DNA of 64,000 bases from Flaccisagitta enflata (GCA_965153355.1 OZ231126.1:44330001-44394000), one strand, 5' to 3'; counted from the stretch's first letter, positions 49,000 to 60,965 are shown. A program made the numbers and translations. Notes: generated by a model from the sequence alone, not told the origin.

Positions 49000-49578
49000 T
49001 CGAAACCGCGTCCAATTTTTCTGATGCCTTATCTTCTTCTTCATCGCCGTAACCTTTTTCCTTGTGAAGGTTTCACCGCACAATTCATCATATTTATCTT
49101 TTCTTCTCTATTTTCTTTCTTTCTTTTCGAATTTCTTTAAATATTCTAAGAAGTATTCCCGCTGGTACGCCCGTTTGTTAATCCCCCTCCTGCTACCAAT
49201 TTTACCGTAACCCCATCTAGCTTCGAATGTTACGCTAGATATTGAAACAATCTGGCCAATTGAATTCAATCATTTCTTCGATCGTCATATGACTATAGCG
49301 AATCAAATGCAACCAGACTTGACGAAAACAAGAGAACAAAGTTGCAACTATTGTAATACTAATTATCCCTGCGACATTCACCGTCACCTTATTGTCTTTG
49401 ATACCCTATCCATTTACAATAATCTTATCAATCTAACAACCCTTTAATACTCTTCCTCTCATCACCTCAGAGCCCGTCATCCCTTTGATAGTCTATTCAA
49501 CCTCCATCGCCCTCTTCTAGCTTCTGGCAACGCTTTCGATCTATTGAAACCTCTTACATTCGTTTGCCAATATGAAGC

Positions 49579-49580
<2 letters not shown>
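49000..49580. other. No recognisable feature
   Basis: Unique-looking AT-rich sequence. No exon, array or repeat family seen. Confidence 0.5.

Positions 49581-49581
<1 letters not shown>

Positions 49582-49666
<85 letters not shown>
49582..49666. repeat. (GA)n microsatellite
   Basis: About 42 GA units. Confidence 0.9.
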
Positions 49667-49669
<3 letters not shown>

Positions 49670-49860
49670 TAAATCCTGTGCGGCTGCTTTTCTTCATGTT
49701 GACATCTTTTTTGTAGACGCCAAAGACGCTACAAAACCTTAACGTTTTCGTTTTCTTCGTCCCTTCCTCTCATGCCACTTGCTTCCTTTTACCCCTCAAC
49801 CGCTTGTTTATTATTTCTCCCCTTATCCTACCTATCTCTTCTTTTCTTCATTTTTTCGTT

Positions 49861-50021
49861 TCCTTCCTTCCTTCCTTCCTTCCTTCCTTCCTTCCTTCCT
49901 ACTTTCGCCTTCTCTTTCGCTTTGACTCTCTTTCTCCTCCTCTTTCTCTTTTTCTTTCTCTTACTGTTTTTCTTTCACTTTATCTTTCTCTTTCTTGTTC
50001 ACTCTGTTGGTCCGTCCGTCC

Positions 50022-50085
<64 letters not shown>
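49861..50085. repeat. (CCTT)n, mixed pyrimidine tract and (CT)n
   Basis: Ten CCTT units (49861-49900), a C/T-rich stretch, then about 32 CT units (50022-50085) after GTCCGTCCGTC. Confidence 0.9.
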
Positions 50086-50087
<2 letters not shown>

Positions 50088-50428
50088 CCAGTGCGTTGAA
50101 AGCTTGCCAAAAATGGTAAGAGAATCTGTAAAAGAGAAAGAGGTGGCGGTGGAAAAAAGAGGTGGTGGCGGAACGGAGGTGGCAGAAGACGGGAGATGAT
50201 AGTAAGCAAGAGATAACATGAAAGAAGAAAAGTGAATGGTTCAGAAGAAACGAGTGAAATAAGAAAGTTGAGACAATGGGATGACTGAGGGAAATGGGAT
50301 TACTGGGAAGTGGGAAGGATAAGAATTGGAGAAATATTATCTGATTGGGGTTTTAATCAAAGAGGAAAGGTTGCTCGTACGATTTTCCATTTTGATACGA
50401 ATAATATAATATGAATTGTCTTTCCACT

Positions 50429-50565
50429 TAGTTGCGTGCACGTGACTGCATACGTTGCGGCGTCGCCCAGTCGGTTAAGTCGGTCGGTTTGTCATACTTT
50501 TGAATTGCCCGTAGTTTTTGCATTATTGCTCCTGCCCAACAGCAGGCGACTATTAGGGTTGTCCT
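50429..50565 (-). mobile_element. Family A copy, minus orientation, head decayed
   Basis: TTAGTTGCGTGCACGTGACT (3' hairpin in complement), CAGTCGGTTAAGTCGGTCGG interior, GCTCCTGCCCAACAGCAGGCGACTA region at the 5' side. Confidence 0.6.
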
Positions 50566-50788
50566 AATCAATCCTCTCCACACCATCTGGGTCTTCCCCT
50601 CCTTTTCATCTCGAGTCAACGAGGCTGACAAACCAAATCTTGCACACATCTGGTGAAACATCTTTGAGGGAGTGACGGCAAAATCCGTCCATCTGACGTC
50701 CAAAGGGAAGAAGAAAAAGGTTTTTAGATTCGCACTACTGACATCTCTTTCCTTACGTTTCTCTTCCGCCTCTGTTCCTGGCCACGCC

Positions 50789-50872
50789 TTCTTCTTCTTC
50801 TTCTTCTTCTTCTTCTTCTTCTTCTTCTTCTTCTTCTTCTTCTTCTTCTTCTTCTTCTTCTTCTTCTTCTTC
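50789..50872. repeat. (TTC)n microsatellite
   Basis: About 28 units. Confidence 0.9.
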
Positions 50873-50965
50873 CCTATCCTTATCTTACTTTTCCTCTTCC
50901 TCATCCCCTTCTTTATGGTTTCTCCTGTATATACTATATACGTGAACGTGTGAGACCGCACGCCC

Positions 50966-50966
<1 letters not shown>

Positions 50967-51037
<71 letters not shown>
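50967..51037. repeat. (GA)n microsatellite flanked by a short direct repeat
   Basis: About 35 GA units. ACGCCCGTGAGAGA occurs on both sides (50959 and 51038). Confidence 0.9.
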
Positions 51038-51040
<3 letters not shown>

Positions 51041-51390
51041 CCCGTGAGAGAACCACCAGGAAAGAAGGAAGGAAAGGAGAGATAGAGAGAGAGAGGAAGA
51101 GAGAAACTGAGACGTACAATTGAGGAGACTGGCTGCCTCCATCAGGTTTCCTCCTACGGCATCGGCAATTCATCGCTGTTATCAATGGCGTCCTGAGAGA
51201 CCGCTTCTTGAAAGCAGGAGACAAGACGGGGAATAGGTGAAAAGGAGGGAGGAGGACCAAGAGAAAAAGAAGAAGTAAAAGAAGAAGAAAGCGAAGAAGA
51301 AGAAAAAGAAAGAAAGCGAAGAAAAAGAAAGAGAAAAAGAAGGAAAAGAAAGAGAAGAAGAAGAAAAATAAGGAGAAAGAGATGAAGAAG

Positions 51391-51875
51391 AACAAGTCAT
51401 CCAAGGATCGCACATGGTCAGCGGTACCCGATGCCCTGCTTGGAGTGATTAACTGAAGAATTGGAGTGAGAGCAGGGCAGCGGCCCCAAAGGGCCGATGT
51501 CACAGGGGTGAATTTCCAGACGTCCTGAGAGGGCATATTTGAGGCCTTCGTGGCAACTTTACATGTTATTCAATAGGAATTTTGCATTTTTTCAATTTCT
51601 TGTCAATTTACTATGTTATTCAATGAGAATTTTACATTTTTTTCAATTTTCATTATTTTCTATGTTATTCAATGGGAATCATGCAATTTCACTTTTTTGT
51701 TAATTTTCTATGTTAGTCAATGGGAAGTTTGTATTTTGTCAATTTTCCATGTTATTCAATGAGAATTTGAGGCTTGAGAAACTTCCAGGGGGGGGACGTA
51801 CGGACATACGGACGTCTGGAAATTCACCCCTGTGTCCTACAGGACATCGGCCCTTTGGGGCCGCTGCCCAAAAAA
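51391..51875 (+). mobile_element. Family P foldback element, copy 4
   Basis: AACAAGTCATCCAAGGATCG head. Arms CAGCGGCCCCAAAGGGCC and GTGAATTTCCAGACGTCC return inverted at 51808-51868, but the left arm lacks about 13 bp (TGTAGGACATC region). Interior: about four units of a 40-45-bp repeat (TCTATGTTATTCAATGGGAA), unrelated to the 20-22-bp cargo of copies 1-3. Ends GCCCAAAAAA. Confidence 0.8.
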
Positions 51876-51876
51876 G

Positions 51877-52030
51877 AACAAGTGACGCGGGGTCACAATA
51901 TCGTTGTGGGCAGGGGCATCCAACCTCCAGCCTCACCCCAATCAACTTTTCAACTTTTCGACTCGATCATTACCAACGGACGGACGAACGGACAAAGCCT
52001 CTTAAACAGTTGCGTGTCCGCAACTAAAAA
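51877..52030 (+). mobile_element. Family A element, B-type head, abutting P copy 4
   Basis: AACAAGTGACGCGGGGTCAC begins one base after the P element's A-run. The 5' arm is shortened (CGTTGTGGGCAGG). The 3' hairpin AGTTGCG-TGTC-CGCAACT is intact. Ends ACTAAAAA, then runs into (GAA)n. Confidence 0.8.
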
Positions 52031-52145
52031 GAAGAAGGAAAAGAAGAAGAAGAAAAAGAAGAAAAAGAAGAAGAAGAAGAAGAAGAAGAAGAAGAAGAAG
52101 AAGAAGAAGAAGAAGAAGAAGAAGAAGAAGAAGAAGAAGAAGAAC
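52029..52145. repeat. (GAA)n microsatellite
   Basis: GAA units begin directly at the family A 3' A-run. Confidence 0.9.
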
Positions 52146-52253
52146 TAAAAGAGAAAGCCGATGAAGGCTAAGAATATGAAAAGCAGGACACGAGATAAAT
52201 CGTGCTCAAGGACTAAACAGAGACAAGATTGTCTTTCAACAGCGCCAACTTCC

Positions 52254-52254
<1 letters not shown>

Positions 52255-52300
<46 letters not shown>
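52255..52300. repeat. (CT)n microsatellite
   Basis: About 22 CT units. Confidence 0.9.
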
Positions 52301-52302
<2 letters not shown>

Positions 52303-52494
52303 ACCGGTACACGAATGCGTGAGAGAGAGGTAAACTTTGGCGCGATCTCACGGCAGACGCTCAGTCAGGTTCTCACCGGCATCGGGCGCAAATCGAGGTT
52401 AAACGAAGTCGATTAACCTCAACTCAATGTCGTCAATTGTCCGCGGTGAGAAACGCGGCAACCCGGAGGAGAGAAGGAGAAAAGAGAAAGGATA

Positions 52495-52796
52495 AATAGT
52501 AAGAAAGACGGAAGGAAAGAAGGGGAGAAAGAAAGGAAGAAAGGTGAAGTAAGGAAAAAAGAAAGAGGAAGAAAGAGTGAAGGGGAGTCTGAAAAAGAAA
52601 AAAGAGGGAAATAAGGAAAGAAAGAAGGAAAGAAGGAAGGAAGGAAAGAAGGAAGGAAGGAAGGAAGGAAAGAAATACAGACAGGAAGAAACATTGAAAG
52701 AATTGGCAAGAAGAGAGATAGAATGAATGAAAGAGGAGACTGAATGAAAGATTGAATGAATGAAAGAGGAAACTGAAAGTAAGAAAGAAAAACAAA

Positions 52797-52881
<85 letters not shown>
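52495..52881. repeat. Degenerate GAAA/GGAA tract ending in pure (GAAA)n
   Basis: Mixed AAGG/AAAG units to 52795, then about 20 perfect GAAA units. Confidence 0.9.
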
Positions 52882-52882
<1 letters not shown>

Positions 52883-53275
52883 ATTTTAAAAGCGGAAGAA
52901 GAAGACTCAATCACCTGCTATCTCTGCCTAACCGCTCTCAAGAAGGAGCACCTTCTCCACGCGCGTCTGACCTGCCGACCTTTCCATCATTATTACCTCT
53001 TCCTCTTCCCATATGCGGGTAAGAATCATACGATTATACCTCAACGCCAAGAAAAGTGGGGAAGAGAAAAAGAAGGGGAAGCAGGAAGTAGGAAGTATTG
53101 AAATTGGCAGTAAAAATCGTGGGGAGTTGGTGGATAAAAGAGGACAGAGGAAAGGAAAAAGGTGGGAGGACACCCGGAGCTGGATGTGAGGGGCGGGGGT
53201 GGAAAACAAAAGGGGGGGGAGGGTCAGAAATGTAGGTGGGACGAAAGGGATGGAAATAGAGGTGAGGAAGGGCTG

Positions 53276-53375
<100 letters not shown>

Positions 53376-53578
53376 ACAGAGAAAGATGACAGAGATTTAA
53401 AGCTTGTACATCTTTGATGAATGGGAGACGAGAGGAGGACGAGAGTTAATGATCTGTAATTGGCAAATGGTCACTAAAGAGAAACACCATAAGGAAAAAA
53501 GAAAAGACCCACGGCTACATTTCGAGTGGGGTCAGGGCCAGAAGGTGAAGTGTAAGGGTCTATAAGGGTAGTAGACGT

Positions 53579-53752
<174 letters not shown>

Positions 53753-54039
53753 ATCAGGGCGAAGCTAAAGAGAACAAAGAGAAGGCGTGGAACTGGGAAG
53801 AAAGATCAAGCAAATACAGGAAATGTAATCTTGATCAGTAAACGGAAAAGAGGAAAAGAGAGATAGAGTGATTCGAGAGGATGTACTACCTATCAAAACG
53901 AATCAATGTATATGACAGGAATGTCGGGAAGAGGAGAAGAGCAAAAGTAATCAAGGGGAGATTTGGGGCTGTCCACCCGTCCCAGCAATGAATGTCCATA
54001 TGATAAAAAAGAGCCCATCCATACAAAATGTCTGGCTCA

Positions 54040-54118
54040 CTATTTTCAATTGCGGACACGCAATTCTAAATGAGGTTTTGTCAACCCGTCTGTTGGTCCG
54101 TTGGTTTGTTGGTCCAAA
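54040..54118 (-). mobile_element. Family A 3' half, AATT-type hairpin, minus orientation
   Basis: The 3' hairpin reads AATTGCG (54048-54054) and CGCAATT (54059-54065), a further arm variant with both sides changed. TTGGTCCGTTGG interior. Head lost. Confidence 0.6.
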
Positions 54119-54315
54119 ACGATCAAGTTAATGAATGCAGAAATGCGAATTTATATGATTGTATTTGTGTGTGTGGGGGAGTGGAAGAGGGTATTGAAAT
54201 TGTATGCCCCGTCGAACCCGCCCTCAACGATATTGCAACCCCGGGTTACATGTTTTCTGACAGCTGATAATGATGATGGGCGGAGAATGGATTTGCAAAT
54301 GCCGATTCTTCATTA

Positions 54316-54330
54316 GTCACGTGATTGGAG
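54316..54330. promoter_or_regulatory. Fused E-box and inverted CCAAT
   Basis: TCACGTGATTGG (54317-54328): the same NF-Y/bHLH pairing as CCAATCACGTGAC at 23821, in the opposite orientation. No transcript supported. Confidence 0.35.
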
Positions 54331-54535
54331 TTGAATGCCGGAGCTTCAGCTGACAAGGCGGCCAGATTTGACCAGTAAAAGGAAAGACCGGAGGAGATCA
54401 GCGCCCAAATGCAATGCCGGTGACGGGAAAATCGAATGATTTGAATGAATGCTAATTCATGTCCGTCAGTGGGAAAAGGGGAGAGGGGGAGGGAGGGACT
54501 GAGGACGCGTGCTCGGCACACCCAAACAAACGATT

Positions 54536-54557
54536 TCTATGTACAATTGTACATAGA
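54536..54557. repeat. Perfect 22-bp palindrome
   Basis: Arms TCTATGTACAA and TTGTACATAGA with no loop. Confidence 0.9.
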
Positions 54558-54710
54558 TATGGAAGCATTATCAGTTACATGACGTAAACGTCAATTTTAC
54601 TTGTGGCCCGAGGCGCGACGCAATACGAATGCACACGCGTACGGTCAATAGAAAATTACGTACCAACCGACCGACTGGAGTCGGATCCATGTACCTCCGG
54701 ATCTGTGATC

Positions 54711-54760
54711 ATGAATCACGTTACTTAAGACGGAACGAATCATGTTACTTAAGACGGAAC
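54711..54760. repeat. 24-bp direct duplication
   Basis: AATCACGTTACTTAAGACGG followed at once by AATCATGTTACTTAAGACGG. Confidence 0.85.
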
Positions 54761-55202
54761 AAGTCGAGATGTAAAAGCAGATGAAGAAGACGAGAAAGAT
54801 GGGAGACGGAAGAAACAAATGAGGGTTTAAGTAACGTCAAGATATCTTAATCTTTGGCCCTTTGCCGGTTCTTCCTCTTTTCCGCGCCGACACGTTTTCC
54901 GGCATTTGGCTTTTCGCCGGAAATCGGCAAACACCGGCAAAGAGCCGGCGCTGATCGTTAGTCATGAAGAAGATGATTAGCGGCGCCGAAAAAAAGCGCG
55001 GATATATATCAACCAAGCATCAGTAATGATTTCGACTATTAACGCATGATCAGGGATGGAAAGGAAGAGAGAGAAAGAGAGATAAAAGGCGGAGGAGGAA
55101 GAGTGGGAAGGAGACTTTAACTGGAGAGATGGTGGAAAAAGAAAAAGATTGGAAGAAAAGGAAAGAGACAGAACAAAACGGTAAGAAAGAAAGCAACAAA
55201 GA

Positions 55203-55454
55203 AACAAGTGACGCGGGGTCACAATATCGTTGCGGACGGGTGGGCAGGGGCATCCAACCCCCAGCTTCACCCCAACCCCACCCCCAGCTCCCCTCCCAGC
55301 TCCCACACACCAACACACTATGTAACAACCGCAGTATCATAAATGCGCGTTTTTCGCATTTTCAACTCGAGCGTGACGGACCGACCGACGGACCAACGGA
55401 CCGTCGGATGGACGGACAAAGCCTCTTATAGAGTTGTGTGTCCGCAACTAAAAA
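55203..55454 (+). mobile_element. Family A element, B-type head
   Basis: AACAAGTGACGCGGGGTCAC head, GTTGCGGACGGGTGGGCAGG, C-rich CCCAGC repeats, (GGAC)n, 3' AGTTGTGTGTCCGCAACT plus AAAAA. Confidence 0.85.
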
Positions 55455-55514
55455 TGAAAAAAAAGACAAAAAAAAAGAAAGAGAAAAAGCAAGGGTAAAG
55501 GATAGGAAGGAAAA

Positions 55515-55552
55515 AAAGAAAGAAAGAAAGAAAAAAAAGAAAAAAAGAAAAA

Positions 55553-55584
<32 letters not shown>

Positions 55585-55585
55585 G

Positions 55586-55624
<39 letters not shown>

Positions 55625-55628
55625 ACGA

Positions 55629-55676
<48 letters not shown>

Positions 55677-55860
55677 ATGAAAGAAAGAAAATGAGGGAAC
55701 GAAAGAAAGTGAGAGAAAGAAAGAAAGTGAGAGAAAGAAAGAAAGTGAGAGAAAGAAAGTAAGAGAAAGAAAGAAACAACGAAAGAGCGAAAGAAACAAA
55801 GAAAAAAAGAGAAAGAAAATAGCAAGAAAGAAAGGAGAGAAGGAAAAAAAAAAGAAGTAA
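55515..55860. repeat. (GAAA)n and degenerate GAAA tract
   Basis: About 40 GAAA units (55515-55685), then GTGAGAGAAAGAAA units. Confidence 0.9.
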
Positions 55861-55919
55861 GAAAGAAAGAGGACAGAAAGAAAACGTTTAAGTATTATCT
55901 GAAGTTTAAATAGTCCCAT

Positions 55920-56035
55920 TCGTGTCACGTGGGAATATTTACAAGATTAGCAGACACGTGATAATTCAATACATAAGTAGTGAAAAAGATGGCGAAATGT
56001 CACGTGATAATGCAATACTTGTTCACGTGACCGAA
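55920..56035. promoter_or_regulatory. Cluster of four CACGTG E-boxes
   Basis: CACGTG at 55926, 55955, 56001 and 56024, three of them preceded by T (TCACGTG). A YY1-like AAGATGGCGAAA lies at 55987. Candidate bHLH-ZIP-bound regulatory region. Confidence 0.45.
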
Positions 56036-56419
56036 GAAGAAGAAATGATAGCAGAAAGCGTGAAGCGGAATGAAATAACTCGGAAAGGTCCCGATCCTGG
56101 CCATGGACCGGACGCAGGAAAATGGAAAAAGAGAAGGTCAGTCCCAATCGACGGGAAAAGGAGGCAGAGGAGGAGGAGGAGGAGGAGAGCTTGGCGGCGC
56201 GGGGATGAGATTGGTGGGAAGGTGGGGGAGGAAGAAAGAGTTGAAGGCATGTTTTTTAGAAAGGGGGGTGGGGCAACGTACTAAAGTAGAAACGACGGCC
56301 ATGATGGGATGGTCAGTAGATGGAGAAAGGCCTAGGAGGATTAGAGGAGGTCGAGAAAAGCTTGGCCAATTACCTTTTTTCCATCGATAAAAATTGATCA
56401 GCTCTTAGGTTCAGTACAT

Positions 56420-57031
56420 GACATAACTATGGCAAAGAAAAAAAGCGAACACTTTGTTTTGCTAGTTTCTGCTCAACTATGGGCCTGAACCATAGAAAAT
56501 CCATGACCGTTTTAAAGCTCTGCAAAAAATCTTCCAAATGCGACGTTGCTGGTCATTGTAGCTTTATTCGTTTAGAAATGGCAATGGTTTGAAGAAAAAA
56601 ATCGCCGATTGAAAAAAGTGCTTATTTCAACTTTTTTCCAATGAGCGATTTTAGTCTTTCCGTTTTTGTCAATAATGCAGCTCAGGATTGTCTTAGCTAC
56701 TCGTTATCCATGAGCAAATTAAAGAGCTTCAAATTTTCTTTAAAATGGCGCCAAGAATGATTTTTTAACTCAATGCGTTTAGTTTTTATGTTAGAATAAA
56801 GATAACCCATGAAAGTGGCGTAGTGAATTTCCAAATTCTTGACCACCTGTCTTCATTCTAATGCCATTTCTAAACGGATAGAGCTAGAACATCCAGCAAG
56901 GTCTCACTTGAAAGATCTTTCGCAGATCTTTAAAATGGTCATGGATTTTGCTACGTTTTTCTCATTGCTTGTATGTGAAACATTGACAAACAAGTTGTTC
57001 GCTTTTTTTTTTTTGCCATAGTTATATTGAT
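56420..57031. mobile_element. Palindromic element with TA flanks
   Basis: ACTATGGCAAAGAAAAAAAG at the left and its complement (CTTTTTTTTTTTGCCATAGT) at the right, each bordered by TA. Inner arms include CATAGAAAATCCATGACCG and GCTGGTCATTGTAGC. A decayed relative of the left arm is at 33995-34110. About 610 bp, non-coding. Confidence 0.75.
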
Positions 57032-58060
57032 GGTAGGAATTCCTACACATCCCCGATTTAAAAGAGCCTGATGCGCAAAAACCCCAACTGACCAATAATA
57101 TTCTACTGAGTAATGAGGAGGTGGATGTAAAACATCCCCAAATAATCTAGAATTCTAGAAAAAAAAGCTTCATTATATTCATCTAGAAGGAAGAAGAATT
57201 ATTCGAGCGCGCGGTGGAAAAAGAAAAGGAAAGAAAATTCCCTCAGTCCGATGATTTAATGGATTAATTGTTCAATGAGGCGAAACTGGTCAAGGTGAAA
57301 ACGCCAAAGATCGACCCCCGTTTCGGACAAAAACCCACGGAACGAAATGTCGATGAGGGGGGGGGGAACTGAGGAGATGAGGCGGAGGGAGGAGAGGAAG
57401 AAAAACATCGATGAGAAGGAAAAGAAAAAGAGAAGAGGAAGAAGAGAAAGAAGAAGAAGAAAAGGAAGAGAGCAAAACAAAAAAGAAGAAAAATAGAAGC
57501 AATACTTCATCTGCGTATGATAATCAAAATAACCAGATAATCGCAGTGCGGCTGTGGCAATTGAAAAAGGTTTGGTAAAGAAAGAGTGAAAGGATAAGTC
57601 AATCCATCTGAGCGAAGGTGATTGTGGCAGAAAATAATGAGACCTGTTTTTTTTTCTTCTTTTGAACTGAGCTGATGCGGCGATGGCGAGGGCAAAAAAC
57701 TAAGTTACAGCAGGGCAAGAAGCGGAAGCAGCAACGCGCGAGAGGGGGCACGCGTCATTGGCTTTGTTACGGGTCAGTAGTCCGAGGGAGGTCAGTCATG
57801 ACTGCCTCCGATCGGATGGGGAAAAAAAAGTGTTTTAAAGGATGAGAGATGGCAAATCCATAAATGCGGATGGGTAGACCGATATAAATGCGAAGATGGA
57901 TATCAATCAAGGGCATGTGAAGATGACAAACGTAATCTTGAACTTGGATCACAAGAAGACGGAACCGATTAAAAAAGGGTTGGAAAACAATCTCTGTCAC
58001 GTTTTGTCTTAGTGCAACTTCCAAGTTGTGTAGATATAACACTTACATTGCATAAAACTA

Positions 58061-58336
58061 GGGTGGTCAATCGATAAGTGATAAACTCTAGTTTATTGCA
58101 TGAATGTACCAAATTAGACGGTTTTCCTACAAGGAGAGGTCTGAGTTTGAAGATGAAACCATGTCGGCAGAACTATAGGCTTTGTGTGGCAATGAAAAAA
58201 ATCCACATAGTAAGCCTATGGTTTTGCCGACAAGATTTCATGTTTGATCTCACACCCCAGCTTTTAAGAAATCCTTCTTTTATTGGATATTTGTGCAAAG
58301 GGCCCTAGTATATCAATATATTAAATTTGACCACCC
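58061..58336 (-). mobile_element. Palindromic MITE, TA target duplication, copy 2
   Basis: GGGTGGTC to GACCACCC, TA on both sides (58059-58060, 58337-58338). Same family as 13784-14086, in opposite orientation, sharing CCATGTCGGCA, AGCCTATGGTTTTGCCGAC and GGATATTTGTGCAAAGG. Confidence 0.85.
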
Positions 58337-58374
58337 TACTTAAAATATCAATCATCTACACCTGCGTCTTTATT

Positions 58375-59938
58375 TTTACCTCATTAAAGCCGTGACCTAA
58401 ACAACCCCATTTCCTCTTAGCCAAGCATAATTAAATTCAATAAACGATCGTCACTTCCCAAATCACACACCCGTCCCCGGATAAAACCTTGATCACCCCT
58501 AAAATCAAGCATCTCCATCCAATTCAAAACTACCCTACCACAAATAACAAGGCCGAATACACGGCACCCTTGTCACGGACGGGTGGGCAGGGGTAGTATA
58601 ACACAAAAACGCTCCCGTTTCAAAAACGTCTTTATTTCTACCTCATTAAAGCCGTGATCTAGACACCCCCATTTCCTCTTAGCCAAGCATAATTAAATTC
58701 AATAAACCATCGTCACTTCCCAAATCACACACCCGTCCCCAGATAAAACCTTGATCACCCCTAAAATCAAGCATCTCCATCCAATTCAAAACTACCCTAC
58801 CACAAATATCAAGGCCGAATACACGGCACCCTTGTCACGGACGGGTGGGCAGGGGTAGTATAACACAAAAACGCTCCCATTTCAAAAACGTCTTTATTTC
58901 TACCTCATTAAAGCCGTGACCTAAACAACCCCATTTCCTCTTAGCCAAGCATAATTAAATTCAATAAACGATCGTCACTTCCCAAATCACACACCCATCC
59001 CCGGATAAAACCTTGATCACCCCTAAAATCAAGCATCTCCATCCAATTCAAAACTACCCTACCACAAATAACAAGGCCGAATACACGGCACCCTTGTCAC
59101 GGACGGGTGGGCAGGGGTAGTATAACACAAAAACGCTCCCGTTTCAAAAACGTCTTTATTTCTACCTCATTAAAGCCGTGATCTAGACACCCCCATTTCC
59201 TCTTAGCCAAGCATAATTAAATTCAATAAACCATCGTCACTTCCCAAATCACACACCCGTCCCCAGATAAAACCTTGATCACCCCTAAAATCAAGCATCT
59301 CCATCCAATTCAAAACTACCCTACCACAAATAACAAGGCCGAATACACGGCACCCTTGTCACGGACGGGTGGGCAGGGGTAGTATAACACAAAAACGCTC
59401 CCGTTTCAAAAACGTCTTTATTTCTACCTCATTAAAGCCGTGACCTAAACAACCCCATTTCCTCTTAGCCAAGCATAATTAAATTCAATAAACGATCGTC
59501 ACTTCCCAAATCACACACCCGTCCCCGGATAAAACCTTGATCACCCCTAAAATCAAGCATCTCCATCCAATTCAAAACTACCCTACCACAAATAACAAGG
59601 CCGAATACACGGCACCCTTGTCACGGACGGGTGGGCAGGGGTAGTATAACACAAAAACGCTCCCGTTTCAAAAACGTCTATTTCTACCTCATTAAAGTCG
59701 TGATCTAGACACCCCCATTTCCTCTTAGCCAAGCATAATTAAATTCAATAAACCATCGTCACTTCCCAAATCACACACCCGTCCCCAGATAAAACCTTGA
59801 TCACCCCTAAAATCAAGCATCTCCATCCAATTCAAAACTACCCTACCACAATTAACAAGGCCGAATACACGGCACCCTTGTCACGGACGGGTGGGCAGGG
59901 GTAGTATAACACAAAAACGCTCCCGTTTCAAAAACGTT
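58375..59938 (+). repeat. 262-bp satellite, six units as three AB dimers
   Basis: The AAGGCCGAATACACGG module starts at 58549, 58811, 59073, 59335, 59597 and 59857 (spacing 262, 262, 262, 262, 260). Units alternate strictly: ACCTAAACAACCCC with AACGATCG, then ATCTAGACACCCCC with AACCATCG. The array therefore grew as a 524-bp dimer. Confidence 0.95.
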
Positions 59939-59999
59939 ACCAATGGACCGATCCACCGATCGGCATGTTAAATCCTAGAGTCGCTTGTCCGCGACTGTA
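59938..59999 (+). mobile_element. Single family A 3' terminus closing the 262-bp array
   Basis: CCAATGGACCGATCCACCGATCGG, then GAGTCGCTTGTCCGCGACT, the standard 3' arm/hairpin. It occurs once, after the sixth unit. Each array unit carries the family A head (AAGGCCGAATACACGG) and GGACGGGTGGGCAGG. The array is thus a family A element with its 5' part multiplied. Confidence 0.75.
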
Positions 60000-60149
60000 A
60001 ACCTTAGTTTTCCTCACTTCTGGCTGTGCAAATAAAAGCACATCCAATAAACAGACCTTTCTTCTTCCACTCCTCCATCTTGGCACCCTAGTTTGCTCGT
60101 TCCACAATTTAGTGACAAAATCAAGCGCCTCCTCTAGCGACAAACCTAA

Positions 60150-60425
60150 TCCACCCGATTAAAAACCCAGCCCTCTCATCACCAATCAACAACCTTAAGT
60201 TGCAAAACCAAGAACCACCAGTTCACCAACATGAAACCCTTTCCACCCGGAATTCTGGCACCCCCAATTCACAGTCCAGTCACAGAACCGAGCTCCATCA
60301 TTCACAAGAAACCCTTGTCACCCCAGCAATCTACCACTCCCGATCCACAATATAATCACAAACCCAGCACCCCCATCCGCGAAAAACCTTATTCACCCCG
60401 GCATTCAGGCACTCCCGTTCCTCAC
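60150..60425. repeat. Degenerate 73-75-bp tandem repeat, about four units
   Basis: Units start near 60158, 60233, 60308 and 60381 (GAAACCCTT then CACCCC then CACTCCCG/CACCCCC). A Pro-rich open frame over it (60231-60695) is probably repeat-derived and ends in the CT tract. Confidence 0.55.
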
Positions 60426-60572
60426 TCATCTTGTGACGTAAGTCGCGGCGAGTCTGACGCGAGCAGACGTGAAAGAAGGCTAAAAAGAGTGGCCAGGCCA
60501 GGAATGGATGAGGTCAGAATTAATAATGCGGAAGAAAGTGTTATTGTTATTTTTCTTCTTCACACAACATTT

Positions 60573-60575
<3 letters not shown>

Positions 60576-60660
<85 letters not shown>
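60576..60660. repeat. (CT)n microsatellite
   Basis: About 42 CT units. Confidence 0.9.
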
Positions 60661-60661
<1 letters not shown>

Positions 60662-60881
60662 GTTTTCTTCTTACTTCAATATTTTTTCTCTCTAAAAAGA
60701 ATTAGAGGTGTATGAAGATAGCGAGGGATAATGAATTAAAGTGGACAAATACAAAACCAATAAGTTTTTCATTGGACACAACAAGTATCACTGGGATCTG
60801 GCCACAACGAAGCCTAGCCAAAAATATTGGATATCATGTTGAATCATATCTTCAACAAGAACATGTTCAATCGCCTGTTAC

Positions 60882-60885
<4 letters not shown>

Positions 60886-60965
<80 letters not shown>
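60886..60965. repeat. (CT)n microsatellite
   Basis: About 40 CT units. Confidence 0.9.

Noticed and set aside
60231-60695. Pro/Ser-rich frame starting MKPFPPGILAPP
   Set aside because: It overlies a degenerate 75-bp tandem repeat and ends by reading through a (CT)n tract; no independent support.
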